64,000 bases of DNA from Candidatus Dechloromonas phosphoritropha (lineage in GTDB: Bacteria; Pseudomonadota; Gammaproteobacteria; Burkholderiales; Rhodocyclaceae), in contig JADKGN010000004.1 of assembly GCA_016722705.1 (NCBI GenBank), positions 2,480,001 to 2,544,000 of the forward strand, in the 5' to 3' direction. A program made the position numbers and the translations under genes. This document shows, piece after piece, positions 47,139 through 56,428 of this stretch. The notes under the pieces were generated by a model. The model ran no database searches and was not told the origin of the DNA. It saw only the letters and a program-made list of their open reading frames with translations. Position 1 is the stretch's first letter; each line of letters begins with the position of its first letter.

Positions 47139-48196
47139 ATGGGAAGGCTGTTCAAGGGAGAGGGGTCGGTAGCGGAGGCGCTGAAGATTGTCAAAGAAGC
47201 CAAGAGTGTGGAACAACTGCGCCAGGCCCAAGCGGTTGTTCTGCCGTTGTGCTACGGGTTGAATCTTGAGCAGACCGCCGCGGTGATCGGCGTTTCGCTC
47301 AGTTGGGCCTCACGATTACGCAACGCGTTTCTGGCTGGACATCGGGTAGGCGGTGAATCGGAACCTGCACGAGGCGGGCGCCACCGGGAGAATTTCACCC
47401 GAGCGCAAGAAGCCGAACTGTTGAAACCCTTTTTCGACCAAGCGGCCAAGGGCGGTATATTGGTCATCAGTCAGATCAAGCCGGCCCTGGAGAAAGCGCT
47501 GGGACGCCCGATGGCGCTGTCCTCCGCCTACAACGTGCTGCATCGCAACGGTTGGCGCAAGCTGGCGCCAGACAAGCGACATCCGCAAAGTGATCCGACC
47601 GCGCAGGAGGCGTGGAAAAAAAACTCCCCGACACCCTTGCCGAACTCCGGAGAGATTTCGCTCAAGGAACCCCGATCCGTCTGATGTTTCAGGACGAAGC
47701 GCGCTTCGGGCGCATCAACGATGTGCGTCGTGCCTGGGCGCCCCAACCCATTCGACCGTTGTGCCGGGCCATGCTCACCCACGAATACACCTACGCCTAC
47801 GCGGCCGTCGATGTGGATACGGGCGCGCTTGACTCGCTGATCTTGCTGCACGTCAATACGCCGTGCATGCAGCTATTCCTCGACGAAGTGGCGGCACGCC
47901 ATCCGATGGATCGGATCGTCATGGTCCTTGACGGTGCGGGCTGGCATGCCAGCCAAGCACTCAGAACACCCGAAAACATACACCTGCTACCGTTGCCTCC
48001 CTATGCCCCTGAACTCAACCCGGTCGAGCATCTCTGGGATGAACTGCGCGAGAAGTTCTTCCACAACCTGGCCTTCGATAGCATCGATGCACTTGAAGAT
48101 CAACTCGAATCGAGCCTCAAAACCCTTGAATCAGAGCACCAGCGTGTCCGCTCAATCGTACACTGGCCGTGGATCGTTAATGCATTAACGAATTAG
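47139..48196 (+). CDS. IS630 family transposase, copy 2 (two frames)
   Basis: Same organisation as copy 1: ORF A 47139-47684, ORF B 47612-48196, with eight A at 47616-47623. The DDE residues are conserved. It differs from copy 1 by only a few substitutions in the protein (for example I for V in the region GGILVISQIK, and E for Q in HEYTYAYAAV). The close identity implies recent duplication or gene conversion. Confidence 0.88.
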
Positions 48197-48205
48197 AAAC
48201 GGAAT

Positions 48206-48352
48206 TACATACGGATGGCGCTAGCAGGCGTAGCGGCACTGAATGTGGCACTGAGCCTGGGCAATGCCTGCGGCCGGGAAACCTTCATCGCTTCCTCGAC
48301 AATCGCCGACCAGGCGTTGGCCTTGGCGCGTTATGCCGAACACGCCGCATAA
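48206..48352 (+). pseudogene. 3' part of the IS-interrupted small gene
   Basis: Begins with the second TA and reads, in the frame restored from 45332, IRMALAGVAALNVALSLGNA then CGRETFIASSTIADQALALA and RYAEHAA before TAA at 48350-48352. The frame continuity across the excised block, with no extra base, strongly supports the reconstruction. The next gene starts six bases later. Confidence 0.7.
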
Positions 48353-48358
48353 GAAGTC

Positions 48359-48562
48359 ATGACACTGCACATCTGCCCGGTCTGTGGTAACCGTCACGAG
48401 GTTCACGCCGTGCTGGACCGCTTGTCCTGCGGTCGGCAACGCACCATCCCGCCACAATGCAAAACCGTTTTCCCCGGCTGGAGCGCGCCCGGATGCTCGC
48501 CGAAATTGGAAAAAACAGGCACGATGCAGGCTGACGACTCATTAAAGGATGAAGCATGCTGA
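48359..48562 (+). CDS. 67-aa cysteine-rich, zinc-ribbon-like protein
   Basis: ATG 48359. The sequence starts TLHICPVCGNRHEVHAVLDR and contains further cysteines at LSCGRQ, PQCKTVF and PGCSP, so CPVC plus one of these pairs could bind zinc. The stop overlaps the start of the CorA-type gene (ATGCTGA). No family name comes to mind. The location between an interrupted small gene and corA suggests membership in the potassium-locus operon. Confidence 0.5.
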   Translation: MTLHICPVCGNRHEVHAVLDRLSCGRQRTIPPQCKTVFPGWSAPGCSPKLEKTGTMQADDSLKDEAC

Positions 48563-49521
48563 TCAACTGCGTCGCCTATGAGGATGGCTCGCGTCTGGCT
48601 GATTTGTCGGTCGAGGAAATCAGCGATTATCTGGCCCGCCCGGACTGCTTTGTCTGGGTGGCCTTGCGCGACGCAACCCCGCAGGAACTTGACCAGATGA
48701 AGGAAGAGTTCGACCTGCATGAACTGGCCGTCGAGGATGCACGCTACGGCCACCAACGGCCGAAAATCGAAGAATACGGCGACTCGGTATTCGTCGTCAT
48801 GCACCTACTGGAACAAGACAAGGGTGAGTTCAATGTTGGCGAGGTGAATGTCTTCGTCGGACGCAACTATGTGCTGTCGGTCAGGAACCGCAGCCAGCAG
48901 CATTTTCTCGGCGTGCGTGAGCGCTGCGAGCGGGAGCCGCATCTGCTCAGCCAAGGCTCCAGTTTTGTCCTCTATGCCTTGATGGATGCGGTGGTAGACC
49001 GCTACTTTCCCATCATGGACCGGCTGGAGTCGGAACTGGAAGAAATTGAGGAGCGGATTTTCGCCAAGGGCGCGGCCCGGGTAAACATCGAACGGCTCTA
49101 TGAACTGAAGCAGAAAATCACCTATCTCAAGCACGCTGTCGCCCCACTGATGGAGGCTACCGGCAAGCTTTCCGGCGGGCGCGGCGCCGCCGTCTGCGCC
49201 AATAGCCGGGATTACTTCCGTGATGTCTATGATCACCTGGCGCGCATCAATGCCTCCCTCGACACCATTCGTGACACCATTGGCACGGCGATTCAGGTCA
49301 ATCTGTCGATGGTGACCATCGAGGAAAGCGAAGTGAACAAGAAGCTGGCCGCCTGGGCCGGTATTTTCGCCGTCGCCACTGCCTTTGCCGGAATCTGGGG
49401 CATGAATTTCAAGGCCATGCCTGAACTGCAATGGGAGTATGGTTACCCCGTGGCCCTGCTGGCCATCAGTTCGGTCTGTTTGTTCCTTTACATCCGCTTC
49501 AAACGTGCCGGCTGGCTCTGA
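48556..49521 (+). CDS. corA: CorA family divalent-cation transporter
   Basis: 321 residues. The cytoplasmic N-terminal domain (LHELAVEDARYGHQRPKIEE) is followed by long helices (YELKQKITYLKHAVAPLMEA) and two C-terminal membrane helices with the pore signature FAGIWGMNFKAMPEL (GMN motif). CorA pentamers carry Mg2+ or Co2+; some members (ZntB-like) move zinc. Its place between the kdp structural genes and kdpDE is unusual and suggests joint ionic homeostasis. kdpD starts 12 bases after its stop. Confidence 0.9.
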   Translation: MLINCVAYEDGSRLADLSVEEISDYLARPDCFVWVALRDATPQELDQMKEEFDLHELAVEDARYGHQRPKIEEYGDSVFVVMHLLEQDKGEFNVGEVNVFVGRNYVLSVRNRSQQHFLGVRERCEREPHLLSQGSSFVLYALMDAVVDRYFPIMDRLESELEEIEERIFAKGAARVNIERLYELKQKITYLKHAVAPLMEATGKLSGGRGAAVCANSRDYFRDVYDHLARINASLDTIRDTIGTAIQVNLSMVTIEESEVNKKLAAWAGIFAVATAFAGIWGMNFKAMPELQWEYGYPVALLAISSVCLFLYIRFKRAGWL

Positions 49522-49532
49522 GCACACAACCG

Positions 49533-52241
49533 ATGCCCAATAACAGACCTGATCCAGATCAATTGCTGAATCGTGTAAATGCCGAGGAAGCCAAGGCAGG
49601 GTGCGGCAAGCTGAAAGTATTTTTTGGTGCCTCGGCCGGCGTGGGCAAAACCTACGCCATGCTGGGTGCCGCCCGGCAGCAACTCCTACAGGGCGTGGAT
49701 GTGGTGATCGGTATCGTCGAAACCCACGGTCGAGCAGAGACGGAAGTTATGGCCGATGGCTTGGAGTGCCTGCAGTTGCGCGACATTCGCTATCGCGACC
49801 GCATACTCAAGGAATTCGACCTGGATGGCGCACTGCTCCGCAAACCGGCGCTGATCCTGATGGATGAACTAGCCCATTCGAATGTCGCCGGTTCGCGGCA
49901 TGCCAAGCGCTGGCAGGATATTGACGAGTTGCTGGCGGCAGGCATCGATGTCTACACCACGGTCAATGTCCAGCATCTGGAAAGCCTGAACGACGTGGTC
50001 AGCGGCATTACCGGCATCCGGGTCTGGGAGACGGTGCCGGACAAAGTGTTCGACGCTGCCGACGAAGTTGTGCTGGTGGACCTGCCTCCCGACGAACTAT
50101 TGCAACGCCTGCAAGCCGGCAAGGTCTTTCTGGCCAACCAGGCGGAACGGGCGATCCGCAACTTTTTCCGCAAGGGCAACCTGATTGCCCTGCGCGAACT
50201 GGCGCTGCGCCGCACGGCTGATCGGGTCGATGACCAGATGTTGCAATATCGGCGCGACCAGTCCGTCTCCCCGGTCTGGCAAACCCGCGATTCGCTGCTG
50301 GCCTGCATAGGCACCGGTAGCGGTGGCGAAAAGCTGGTCCGCACCACGGCCCGCGTCGCCAGCCGGCTGGAAGCGCCGTGGCACGCCGTCTATATCGAAA
50401 CGCCCGAATTGCAGCGCCTCTCGGTGGAAAGCCGTCATCGCATTCTGCGCAACCTCAAGCTGGCCGAAGAACTGGGCGCCCAGACGGCAACGCTGTCCGG
50501 CAGTATCGCCGAAGAGGTGGCGGTCAAATATGCCCGCGATCACAACCTGTCGAAAATCTTCGTTGGCCGGGATCACCCGCGTCGCTGGCACCCCTGGTAC
50601 CGATCCTTCGCCGATCGCCTTGGCCAGCGTGCACCCGATCTCGATATCCTTCAAGTTGCGCGTGTCGACGTCGACCGGGAATCCGGCAAGGCCGCCCGGG
50701 AAAGTATCGGCGACAACATTTTTGACCGCTGGCCGGCCTATACCAAGGCGGCCGCAGGGTGTGCGCTGGCCGGATTGTCCTCCGCTGCACTGTTCCCGAT
50801 CGTCGACCTGCCGAACATCGTCATGGTCTTTCTGCTGACTGTGGTGTTGGTCAGTGTCCGCTACGGTCGCGGCCCGGGCGTGCTGGCCTCCTTCCTGTCG
50901 GTCGTCATTTTCGATTTTGTCTTTGTCCCGCCACGCTTTTCCCTCGCTGTCACCGATGTGCAGTACCTGATGACCTTTGCCGTGATGCTGGTCGTTGGCC
51001 TGATCACCGGCCAACTGACCGCCGGTTCCAAATATCAGGCCAAGGTGGCGACCCTGAGGGAGCAGCGCGTCCGTTCGCTCTATGAAATGTCGCGTGATCT
51101 CTCGGCGGCCCTGATACCGGAGCAGATCGCCGAAATTGGCGAACGCTTCATCATCGCCGAACTGGGCGCCAAGGCTGCTTTCCTGCTGACAGACGGCCAT
51201 GACCGCTTGCAGCTGGCGCTGGCGTCGACCAACGGTCTGCCCGCAGTGGACATGAGTATTGCGCAGTGGGCCTTCGATCATCGCGAGGCGGCCGGCCAGG
51301 GCACCAACACGCTAGCCGCCAGCCCGATCCTGTATTTGCCGCTGAAAGCACCGATGCGCCTGCGCGGCGTGCTGGCTCTCGAAATGCGCGACACCGACCA
51401 CCTCCTTATCCCGGAGCAGCGACGGCTACTCGACACCTTTGCATCATTGATCGCCATCGCCCTGGAGCGCGTGCATTACGTCGAGGTGGCTCAGAATACG
51501 ACCGTGCAAATGGAATCCGAGCGCCTGCGCAATTCCGTGCTGTCGGCCATTTCACACGATTTACGGACGCCAATGAGCGTGCTGGTTGGGCTGGCCGACT
51601 CGATGTTCCTGACCCAACCGCCACCGACCGGTCCACAGGCCGATATCGCCCGCTCCCTGAAGGAGGAGGCGCTACGCGTCAGTGGCCAGGTCAACAATCT
51701 GCTCGACATGGCCCGCCTGCAGTCGGGTCGGGTGGAATTGAACCTGCAGTGGCAACCACTGGAGGAGGTGGTGGTCTGCGCGCTGAAAACACTGGAGCGA
51801 GCGTTTGCAGAGCACCAGATCAAGTTATCGCTCGATGAAGGCCTTCCCCTGGTGCACATCGACTCCGTCTTGATGGAGCGGGTTATCTACAACCTGCTCG
51901 AAAACACCGTGAAATACACGCCACCGGGAAGCATGGTCGAAATTGGCGCCAACGTCCTGGAGCGGGTCATCGAAGTCTGGGTTGACGACAACGGCCCCGG
52001 ATTGCCCGTAGGTAAAGAGGAGGTGATTTTCAAGAAATTCGAACGCGGACAACCGGAAGGCACCACTCGGGGCGTCGGCTTGGGACTGGCTATTTGCCGG
52101 GCCATCGTCGAAGCGCATGGGGGAGAAATCCATGCCGAGAATCGGCCGCAAGGTGGGGCTCGCTTCCTGTTCACCCTACCCAAGGGAAATCCGCCATCGC
52201 TAGATGCCGAGGAAATACCTGAAGAACAGGAGGCTAACTAA
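49533..52241 (+). CDS. kdpD: KdpD sensor histidine kinase
   Basis: 902 residues. The N-terminal KdpD domain has a Walker A motif, KVFFGASAGVGKTYAML, and LMDELAHSNVAGSRHAKRWQ. Then comes a universal-stress-like domain (KIFVGRDHPRRWH), four membrane helices (ALFPIVDLPNIVMVFLLTVV onwards, DUF4118), a GAF-like segment, HisKA with phospho-acceptor His675 in LSAISHDLRTPMSVLVGL, and HATPase (NLLENTVKYTPPG, GVGLGLAICRAIVEAHGG). It senses potassium limitation and phosphorylates KdpE. Complete. Confidence 0.96.
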   Translation: MPNNRPDPDQLLNRVNAEEAKAGCGKLKVFFGASAGVGKTYAMLGAARQQLLQGVDVVIGIVETHGRAETEVMADGLECLQLRDIRYRDRILKEFDLDGALLRKPALILMDELAHSNVAGSRHAKRWQDIDELLAAGIDVYTTVNVQHLESLNDVVSGITGIRVWETVPDKVFDAADEVVLVDLPPDELLQRLQAGKVFLANQAERAIRNFFRKGNLIALRELALRRTADRVDDQMLQYRRDQSVSPVWQTRDSLLACIGTGSGGEKLVRTTARVASRLEAPWHAVYIETPELQRLSVESRHRILRNLKLAEELGAQTATLSGSIAEEVAVKYARDHNLSKIFVGRDHPRRWHPWYRSFADRLGQRAPDLDILQVARVDVDRESGKAARESIGDNIFDRWPAYTKAAAGCALAGLSSAALFPIVDLPNIVMVFLLTVVLVSVRYGRGPGVLASFLSVVIFDFVFVPPRFSLAVTDVQYLMTFAVMLVVGLITGQLTAGSKYQAKVATLREQRVRSLYEMSRDLSAALIPEQIAEIGERFIIAELGAKAAFLLTDGHDRLQLALASTNGLPAVDMSIAQWAFDHREAAGQGTNTLAASPILYLPLKAPMRLRGVLALEMRDTDHLLIPEQRRLLDTFASLIAIALERVHYVEVAQNTTVQMESERLRNSVLSAISHDLRTPMSVLVGLADSMFLTQPPPTGPQADIARSLKEEALRVSGQVNNLLDMARLQSGRVELNLQWQPLEEVVVCALKTLERAFAEHQIKLSLDEGLPLVHIDSVLMERVIYNLLENTVKYTPPGSMVEIGANVLERVIEVWVDDNGPGLPVGKEEVIFKKFERGQPEGTTRGVGLGLAICRAIVEAHGGEIHAENRPQGGARFLFTLPKGNPPSLDAEEIPEEQEAN

Positions 52242-52934
52242 GTGTCTGCCACCGCGCCAACCGTAATCGTCGTCGAGGATGAAGCGAAAATTCGCCGCTT
52301 CATCAAACTGGCACTCGAAGCAGCGCAACTGGATGTCTTTGAAGCCGATTCAGTGGCGCGCGGTTTGATTGAGATCGGCACTCGGCAACCTGATCTCGTG
52401 GTGCTCGATCTGGGCCTGCCGGACGGTGATGGAATCGATCTGATCCGCGATATGCGGACCTGGTCTGAAATTCCCATCATCGTGCTCTCCGCCCGTACGG
52501 CTGAAGCGGACAAAGTGGCGGCACTTGATGCTGGGGCGGACGACTACTTGATCAAACCCTTTGGCGCTGCAGAACTGTTGGCCCGCGTCCGGGCTCACCT
52601 GAGAAGAAGCTTTCGGGCCGGCGCGACGGGAATGACAGTATTCGAGTTCGGCAATATTCGTGTCGACCTTGGCAAACGGATTGTTGAAAAAGACGGGCAG
52701 CAGATACACCTGACTCCGATCGAGTTCAGACTATTGGCCTATTTGATCGCCAACCCGGATTCGGTGTTGACCCATCGCCAGCTATTGAAGGCCGTTTGGG
52801 GACCATCCCATATCGAAGACAGTCATTACGTTCGCGTTTATATGGGACATCTCCGAAAGAAGGTCGAGGATGATCCGACTCGTCCTAAATATATCCTGAC
52901 TGAATCCGGCGTCGGCTACCGTTTTGTGAGCTAA
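52242..52934 (+). CDS. kdpE: KdpE response regulator
   Basis: 230 residues, GTG start directly after the kdpD stop with AGGAGG eight bases upstream. Receiver domain: VIVVEDEAKIRRFIKLAL, phospho-Asp56 in DLVVLDLGLPDGDG, LSARTAEADKVAALDAGADD, YLIKPF. OmpR-type winged helix: LTPIEFRLLAYLIANPDSVL to RPKYILTESGVGYRF. It activates kdpFABC; T-rich boxes at 39350 and 45141 are candidate sites. Confidence 0.96.
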   Translation: MSATAPTVIVVEDEAKIRRFIKLALEAAQLDVFEADSVARGLIEIGTRQPDLVVLDLGLPDGDGIDLIRDMRTWSEIPIIVLSARTAEADKVAALDAGADDYLIKPFGAAELLARVRAHLRRSFRAGATGMTVFEFGNIRVDLGKRIVEKDGQQIHLTPIEFRLLAYLIANPDSVLTHRQLLKAVWGPSHIEDSHYVRVYMGHLRKKVEDDPTRPKYILTESGVGYRFVS

Positions 52935-53000
52935 CCGTATAGGCCATGAAGTTTGCCAAGTAGCATTGTCCCTAGCACCACCATTTGCAAAAAACAACGA

Positions 53001-53072
53001 GGCCTTTGGGCAGTTTTCAGAGTGAAGCAGCCGTTGAAATGGCAGCTTTGTAGAATCCTCGAAGGGCAGCAT
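53001..53072. repeat. dispersed repeat, copy A
   Basis: 72 bases about 80% identical by eye to 56631-56702, sharing CCGTTGAAATGGCAG and CGAAGGGC. Non-coding. It lies between kdpE and the response-regulator remnant. Confidence 0.6.
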
Positions 53073-53101
53073 AGTGGCCGCTGCCCGCTGGCCTGATTGC
53101 A

Positions 53102-53143
53102 ACGGTGCGCGGACTTGGCTATCGGCTCAACGGAACCCGATGA
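53102..53143 (+). pseudogene. response-regulator C-terminal stub
   Basis: Reads TVRGLGYRLNGTR and stop, the typical last wing (VRGxGYRL) of an OmpR-family regulator. Its stop overlaps the start of the kinase remnant (ATGA) as in an intact regulator-kinase operon. The receiver and most of the DNA-binding domain have been lost; unrelated repeat-containing DNA now lies upstream. Confidence 0.6.
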
Positions 53144-54320
53144 ATCTGCTCCCTCCTCACGGCTCGTTGCGCTTACGCCTGCTGGTGGGCACACTGTTCT
53201 GGATCATCGTTTCCATTGCTGTCGCTGGCTGGGGGCTTGGCAAACTTTTCCATCAACATGTTGAAGCCCAGTTCGTTGCCGAACTCAAGAATCAACTGGA
53301 TCAGCTGACTGCCCAGTTGGTTCTGGATGAGCAGAGCCAGCCCCAATTGCGCTTGCAACCGAGCGATCCACGTTTCAGCAAGCCACTTTCCGGTTTGTAT
53401 TGGCAGATCGACCGGGTTGCCGGCACTGATGTCTCCGCAGGGAAGGCGGTGTTGCGCTCTCGTTCATTGTGGGATGAGACATTGACCATGCCAGCCGATA
53501 CCTTGGTGGATGGCGAAATACATCTGCACCGCATTGCCGAACTCAAAGGGGTGGGTGCCGGTGCGGGCGTGGCTTTGAGAGTGGTGGAGCGAGCCGTAAC
53601 GATTGATGCACAGTCCCTGCGCCTGATGGTCGCGGCGGATGAAAACCTGATGACGGAGCCGATCGCAAACTTCAAAGGCCAGCTTTGGCTAGCTCTTGGC
53701 ATACTGGGCGCCGGATTGACGCTGGCTGCCTTGATGCAGGTAATCATGGGTCTGGCGCCGCTGCGCAGCATGCATGCTGCGCTCGGGCGTGTCCGGCGTG
53801 GAGATACGCAGAAGATGGAAGGCACATTCCCGACCGAGATCATGCCACTGGTGAATGTTACCACCTGACACGGACACAGGCTGCCGCCTCAGCTCATCTT
53901 CCTGGAATACGGACGCCAGTAAAGACTGTTGTCCAAGGATTGGTTCGTGTCATGCAACGTGTTTATGCAGACCGCAACCTCGAATTTGTTGTTCTTCCGG
54001 TTAATGAGACCCTGGCGTTTCGCGGTGAAGATAACCTGATCGACAATGCTTCCAAGTGGGCTACGTCTCGAATCGAAATTCAAGTGAAAGCCATCTCCGG
54101 CGAAATCTTGGTGAGCATCGATGACGATGGAAGCGAAGTTTCTGAAATGGAGCGGGATGATGTTCTTAAACGCGGAGTACGTGCTGATGAAAGAGTCCCG
54201 GGTACTGGATTAGGTCTCGCCATCGTTGAGGACTTGGCGAGCATGTACGGTGGAAAATTGATCTTGGAGGAATCCCGCCTTGGTGGCTTGAAGGCGTCTC
54301 TGGTATTGCCAGTCGCATGA
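53140..54320 (+). pseudogene. sensor histidine kinase lacking its H-box region
   Basis: The first part (53140-53868) is a normal sensor half: membrane helix SLRLRLLVGTLFWIIVSIAV, periplasmic domain, second helix LALGILGAGLTLAALMQVIM and start of HAMP (GLAPLRSMHAALGRVRRGDT), up to EIMPLVN, where it shifts frame. The second part, in another frame, gives GLVRVMQRVYADRNLEFVVL, FRGEDNLIDNASKWATSRIE (damaged N-box) and GTGLGLAIVEDLASMYGGKL. The HisKA helices with the phospho-acceptor His are absent, and several residues before the N-box are missing. It cannot signal. Confidence 0.8.
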
Positions 54321-54516
54321 GGAAGGCCATTCATCGTTTCGAGATCGGCAAGGTGAGGCAGGCCGAAAAAAGCAGACGCCATCTGGAAGATGATTTTTAC
54401 AGAGGCATCAGTAGTGGCGAGACGGCTGGCGTCGACGGTTTGTGGTTACGATTACAGGCGATACCCTATGAATTTCTGGAGACTTGGACGCCCGAAACCT
54501 GAGGTTGCTGAAAAAA

Positions 54517-54774
54517 ATGACCCATCGGCTATCGGCCGCCCTGGACGCACTGACGATGTTGCTGTTTGGCACTTCCGCCGTCGCAGAGGATGGCGATATC
54601 GCATGGCAGCACCGCATCCGGCAAGATGTCGCGACGCTCACCGCTAATCCGCTCGGTACCGCGTCGTGCACGGCTTTCAATATCGGGCGCAGATTTGCTG
54701 AAGCGCGATCCGCCCCTATGCGCGGGCCTGTGGGTTCACCATCGGCATGCAGAATGGCGGCAAGCACGCACTGA
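54517..54774 (+). pseudogene. secreted protein fragment of unknown family, frameshifted
   Basis: ATG 54517 gives a signal peptide (ALDALTMLLFGTSAVAEDGD) and then RIRQDVATLTANPLGTASCT and AFNIGRRFAEARS. Around 54705 the sense continues better in a neighbouring frame, as RPYARACGFTIGMQNGGKHA and LTMRLEDWCAVGADNRRVKL. The two pieces look like one protein broken by a frameshift or small deletion. I do not recognise the family. Confidence 0.4.
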
Positions 54775-54779
54775 CGATG

Positions 54780-55254
54780 CGGCTTGAGGACTGGTGCGCG
54801 GTCGGTGCCGACAACCGGCGCGTCAAGTTGCTTCTGCCGGATGAGTGGGACGCGGAATTAACTAGGGCCGACGCCGATGACAAGCCGGTCAATGCGGCAG
54901 CCTATCGCAGCAAAGTCGTGCTGATCAACTTCTGGGCGACCTGGTGCCCGCCCTGCCGCAAGGAATTTCCCTCGCTCGGTCGCGTTAAGCCGCTGTTCAA
55001 AGCGACCGAGTTCGAGGTGCTGGCGGTGACTGTCGGTGAGGACCCGGACACCGTGTTATCCTTCGCTAGCAATACTGGAATTCCCGGTGCTGTTCGACCG
55101 CGACTCGAAGGCCATGGCGGTCTGGCCGGTGAAGGGCCTACCGACCTCCTTGCTCGTCGACCGCCAGTGGCGCATTGCCTTTCGCGCTGTCGGCGGACGC
55201 GAGTTCGACGACCCGGAGATCGTCGCCGCCATCCGGCAACTGCTAAAACCGTGA
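54780..55254 (+). pseudogene. TlpA-like thioredoxin-fold protein with frameshift
   Basis: NAAAYRSKVVLINFWATWCP then PCRKEFPSLGRVKPLFK is a TlpA/ResA-type thioredoxin domain with the CPPC active site. After VTVGEDPDTVLSFA the frame is wrong. From about 55085 the neighbouring frame continues FPVLFDRDSKAMAVWPVKGL, PTSLLVDRQWRIAFRAVGGR and ends IVAAIRQLLKP at 55254. No signal peptide of its own is visible; upstream it runs in frame from the fragment at 54517-54774, as if two genes were fused by deletion. Confidence 0.65.
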
Positions 55255-55267
55255 GAAGGAAATCGAC

Positions 55268-56428
55268 ATGACCACAGGACTCTCTACCCGTTGCGTGCAT
55301 GCCGGCGAACTCGCCGACGGCCATGGTTCGCCGCACACGCCGCTCTATACCACCACCACGTTCAAGTTTGCCTCCACCGCTGATCTGCTCGATGTCGTCG
55401 ATGGCCGCAAGCCGGGCAGCCTTTACACCCGCTACGGCCTCAACCCTACCGTAGCCAGCATCGAGCAGAAACTGGCCGCGCTTGAAGGCGCGGAGCTGGC
55501 TTGGGCCTTCTGCTCCGGCATGGCGGCGGAGACGGCGCTGTTTCTGACCCACGGGCGCAAGGGCATCGTCTGTCTCGGCGATGCCTATGGTGGCACTCTG
55601 GAACTGATTTCGTCGCAACTGCCGCTACTCGGCATTCACGGCCATTTCCTGCTCGGCCATGAATTGTCGAAGCTCGATGAACTGCTGGCGCAGGGTGCCG
55701 GCCTGGTATTCCTGGAAACACCGACCAACCCGACGCTGGAAATCTTTGACATCCAGGCCATCGCCAAACTGGCTCATGCCCACGGCGCACTGGTGGCGGT
55801 CGACAACACCTTCGCCTCGCCGGTGAATCAGAATCCGCTGGCGCTCGACACCGACTTCGTCGTGCATTCCTGCACCAAGTATCTCGGCGGCCATTCCGAT
55901 CTCACGGCGGGCGTGCTGATGGGATCGCAGGACTTGCTCATGCCAGTGTGGAACTGGCGCAAGAACCTCGGCACGACCATCGCACCGGAAATCGCCAACC
56001 TGCTCGCACGCAGTATCCGCAGTCTACCGGTGCGCGTGCGTGCCCAGAACACCACGGCGCAGGCGGTGGCCGAAGCGATGGCGCGGCATCCGAAAGTCGC
56101 CCGCGTGCTCTACCCCGGCCTGCCGGATTTTCCGGGCCATGCGCTGGCTAGTAAGCAGATGACGGGCTACGGTGGCATGCTCACGATTGAAGTCAAGGGC
56201 AGTGGTGACGATGCCACTCACGTGGCGGACAAATTGAAGCTCTTCGCGCTCGCGCCCAGCCTCGGCGGTGTCGAGAGCCTCGTCACCCAGCCCTGCACCA
56301 CGACGCACCACGGTTTGACGCCCGAAGAGCGCACGCGGCGCGGCATTTCCGATGCGATGCTGCGACTGTCCATCGGACTCGAAGACGCCGCCGATCTGAT
56401 CGCCGACCTGGATCAGGCGCTGGGCTGA
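55268..56428 (+). CDS. trans-sulfuration PLP enzyme (cystathionine synthase/lyase family)
   Basis: 386 residues with the complete Cys/Met metabolism PLP fold. Motifs are TRCVHAGELADGHGSPHTPL, YTRYGLNPTVASIEQKLAAL, AFCSGMAAETAL, GDAYGGTLEL, FLETPTNPTLEIFDI, VDNTFASPVNQNPLALDTDF, the PLP lysine in VVHSCTKYLGGHSDLTAGVL, and SLGGVESLVTQPCTTTHHGL. It could be cystathionine gamma-synthase, gamma-lyase or O-succinylhomoserine sulfhydrylase; sequence alone does not decide. A ribosome site (AAGGAA) precedes it. Intact among pseudogenes. Confidence 0.88.
   Translation: MTTGLSTRCVHAGELADGHGSPHTPLYTTTTFKFASTADLLDVVDGRKPGSLYTRYGLNPTVASIEQKLAALEGAELAWAFCSGMAAETALFLTHGRKGIVCLGDAYGGTLELISSQLPLLGIHGHFLLGHELSKLDELLAQGAGLVFLETPTNPTLEIFDIQAIAKLAHAHGALVAVDNTFASPVNQNPLALDTDFVVHSCTKYLGGHSDLTAGVLMGSQDLLMPVWNWRKNLGTTIAPEIANLLARSIRSLPVRVRAQNTTAQAVAEAMARHPKVARVLYPGLPDFPGHALASKQMTGYGGMLTIEVKGSGDDATHVADKLKLFALAPSLGGVESLVTQPCTTTHHGLTPEERTRRGISDAMLRLSIGLEDAADLIADLDQALG

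Larger units (their letters stand above)
45487..48205 (+). mobile_element. composite-like pair of IS630 elements with passenger
   Basis: Two nearly identical IS630-type copies in direct orientation (45487-46613 and 47078-48205) enclose 464 bases of passenger DNA. The outer junctions each carry TA, the IS630 target. The inner right junction of copy 1 (GGAAT then CAGT) lacks TA. Deleting the whole block and one TA restores an intact small ORF, so the block appears to have inserted as one unit or to have arisen by a second event within the first copy. Confidence 0.75.

Noticed and set aside
54317..54502. Possible 61-codon gene overlapping the kinase remnant stop (ATGA)
   Set aside because: Start overlap is suggestive, but the sequence matches nothing and lies in decayed DNA.
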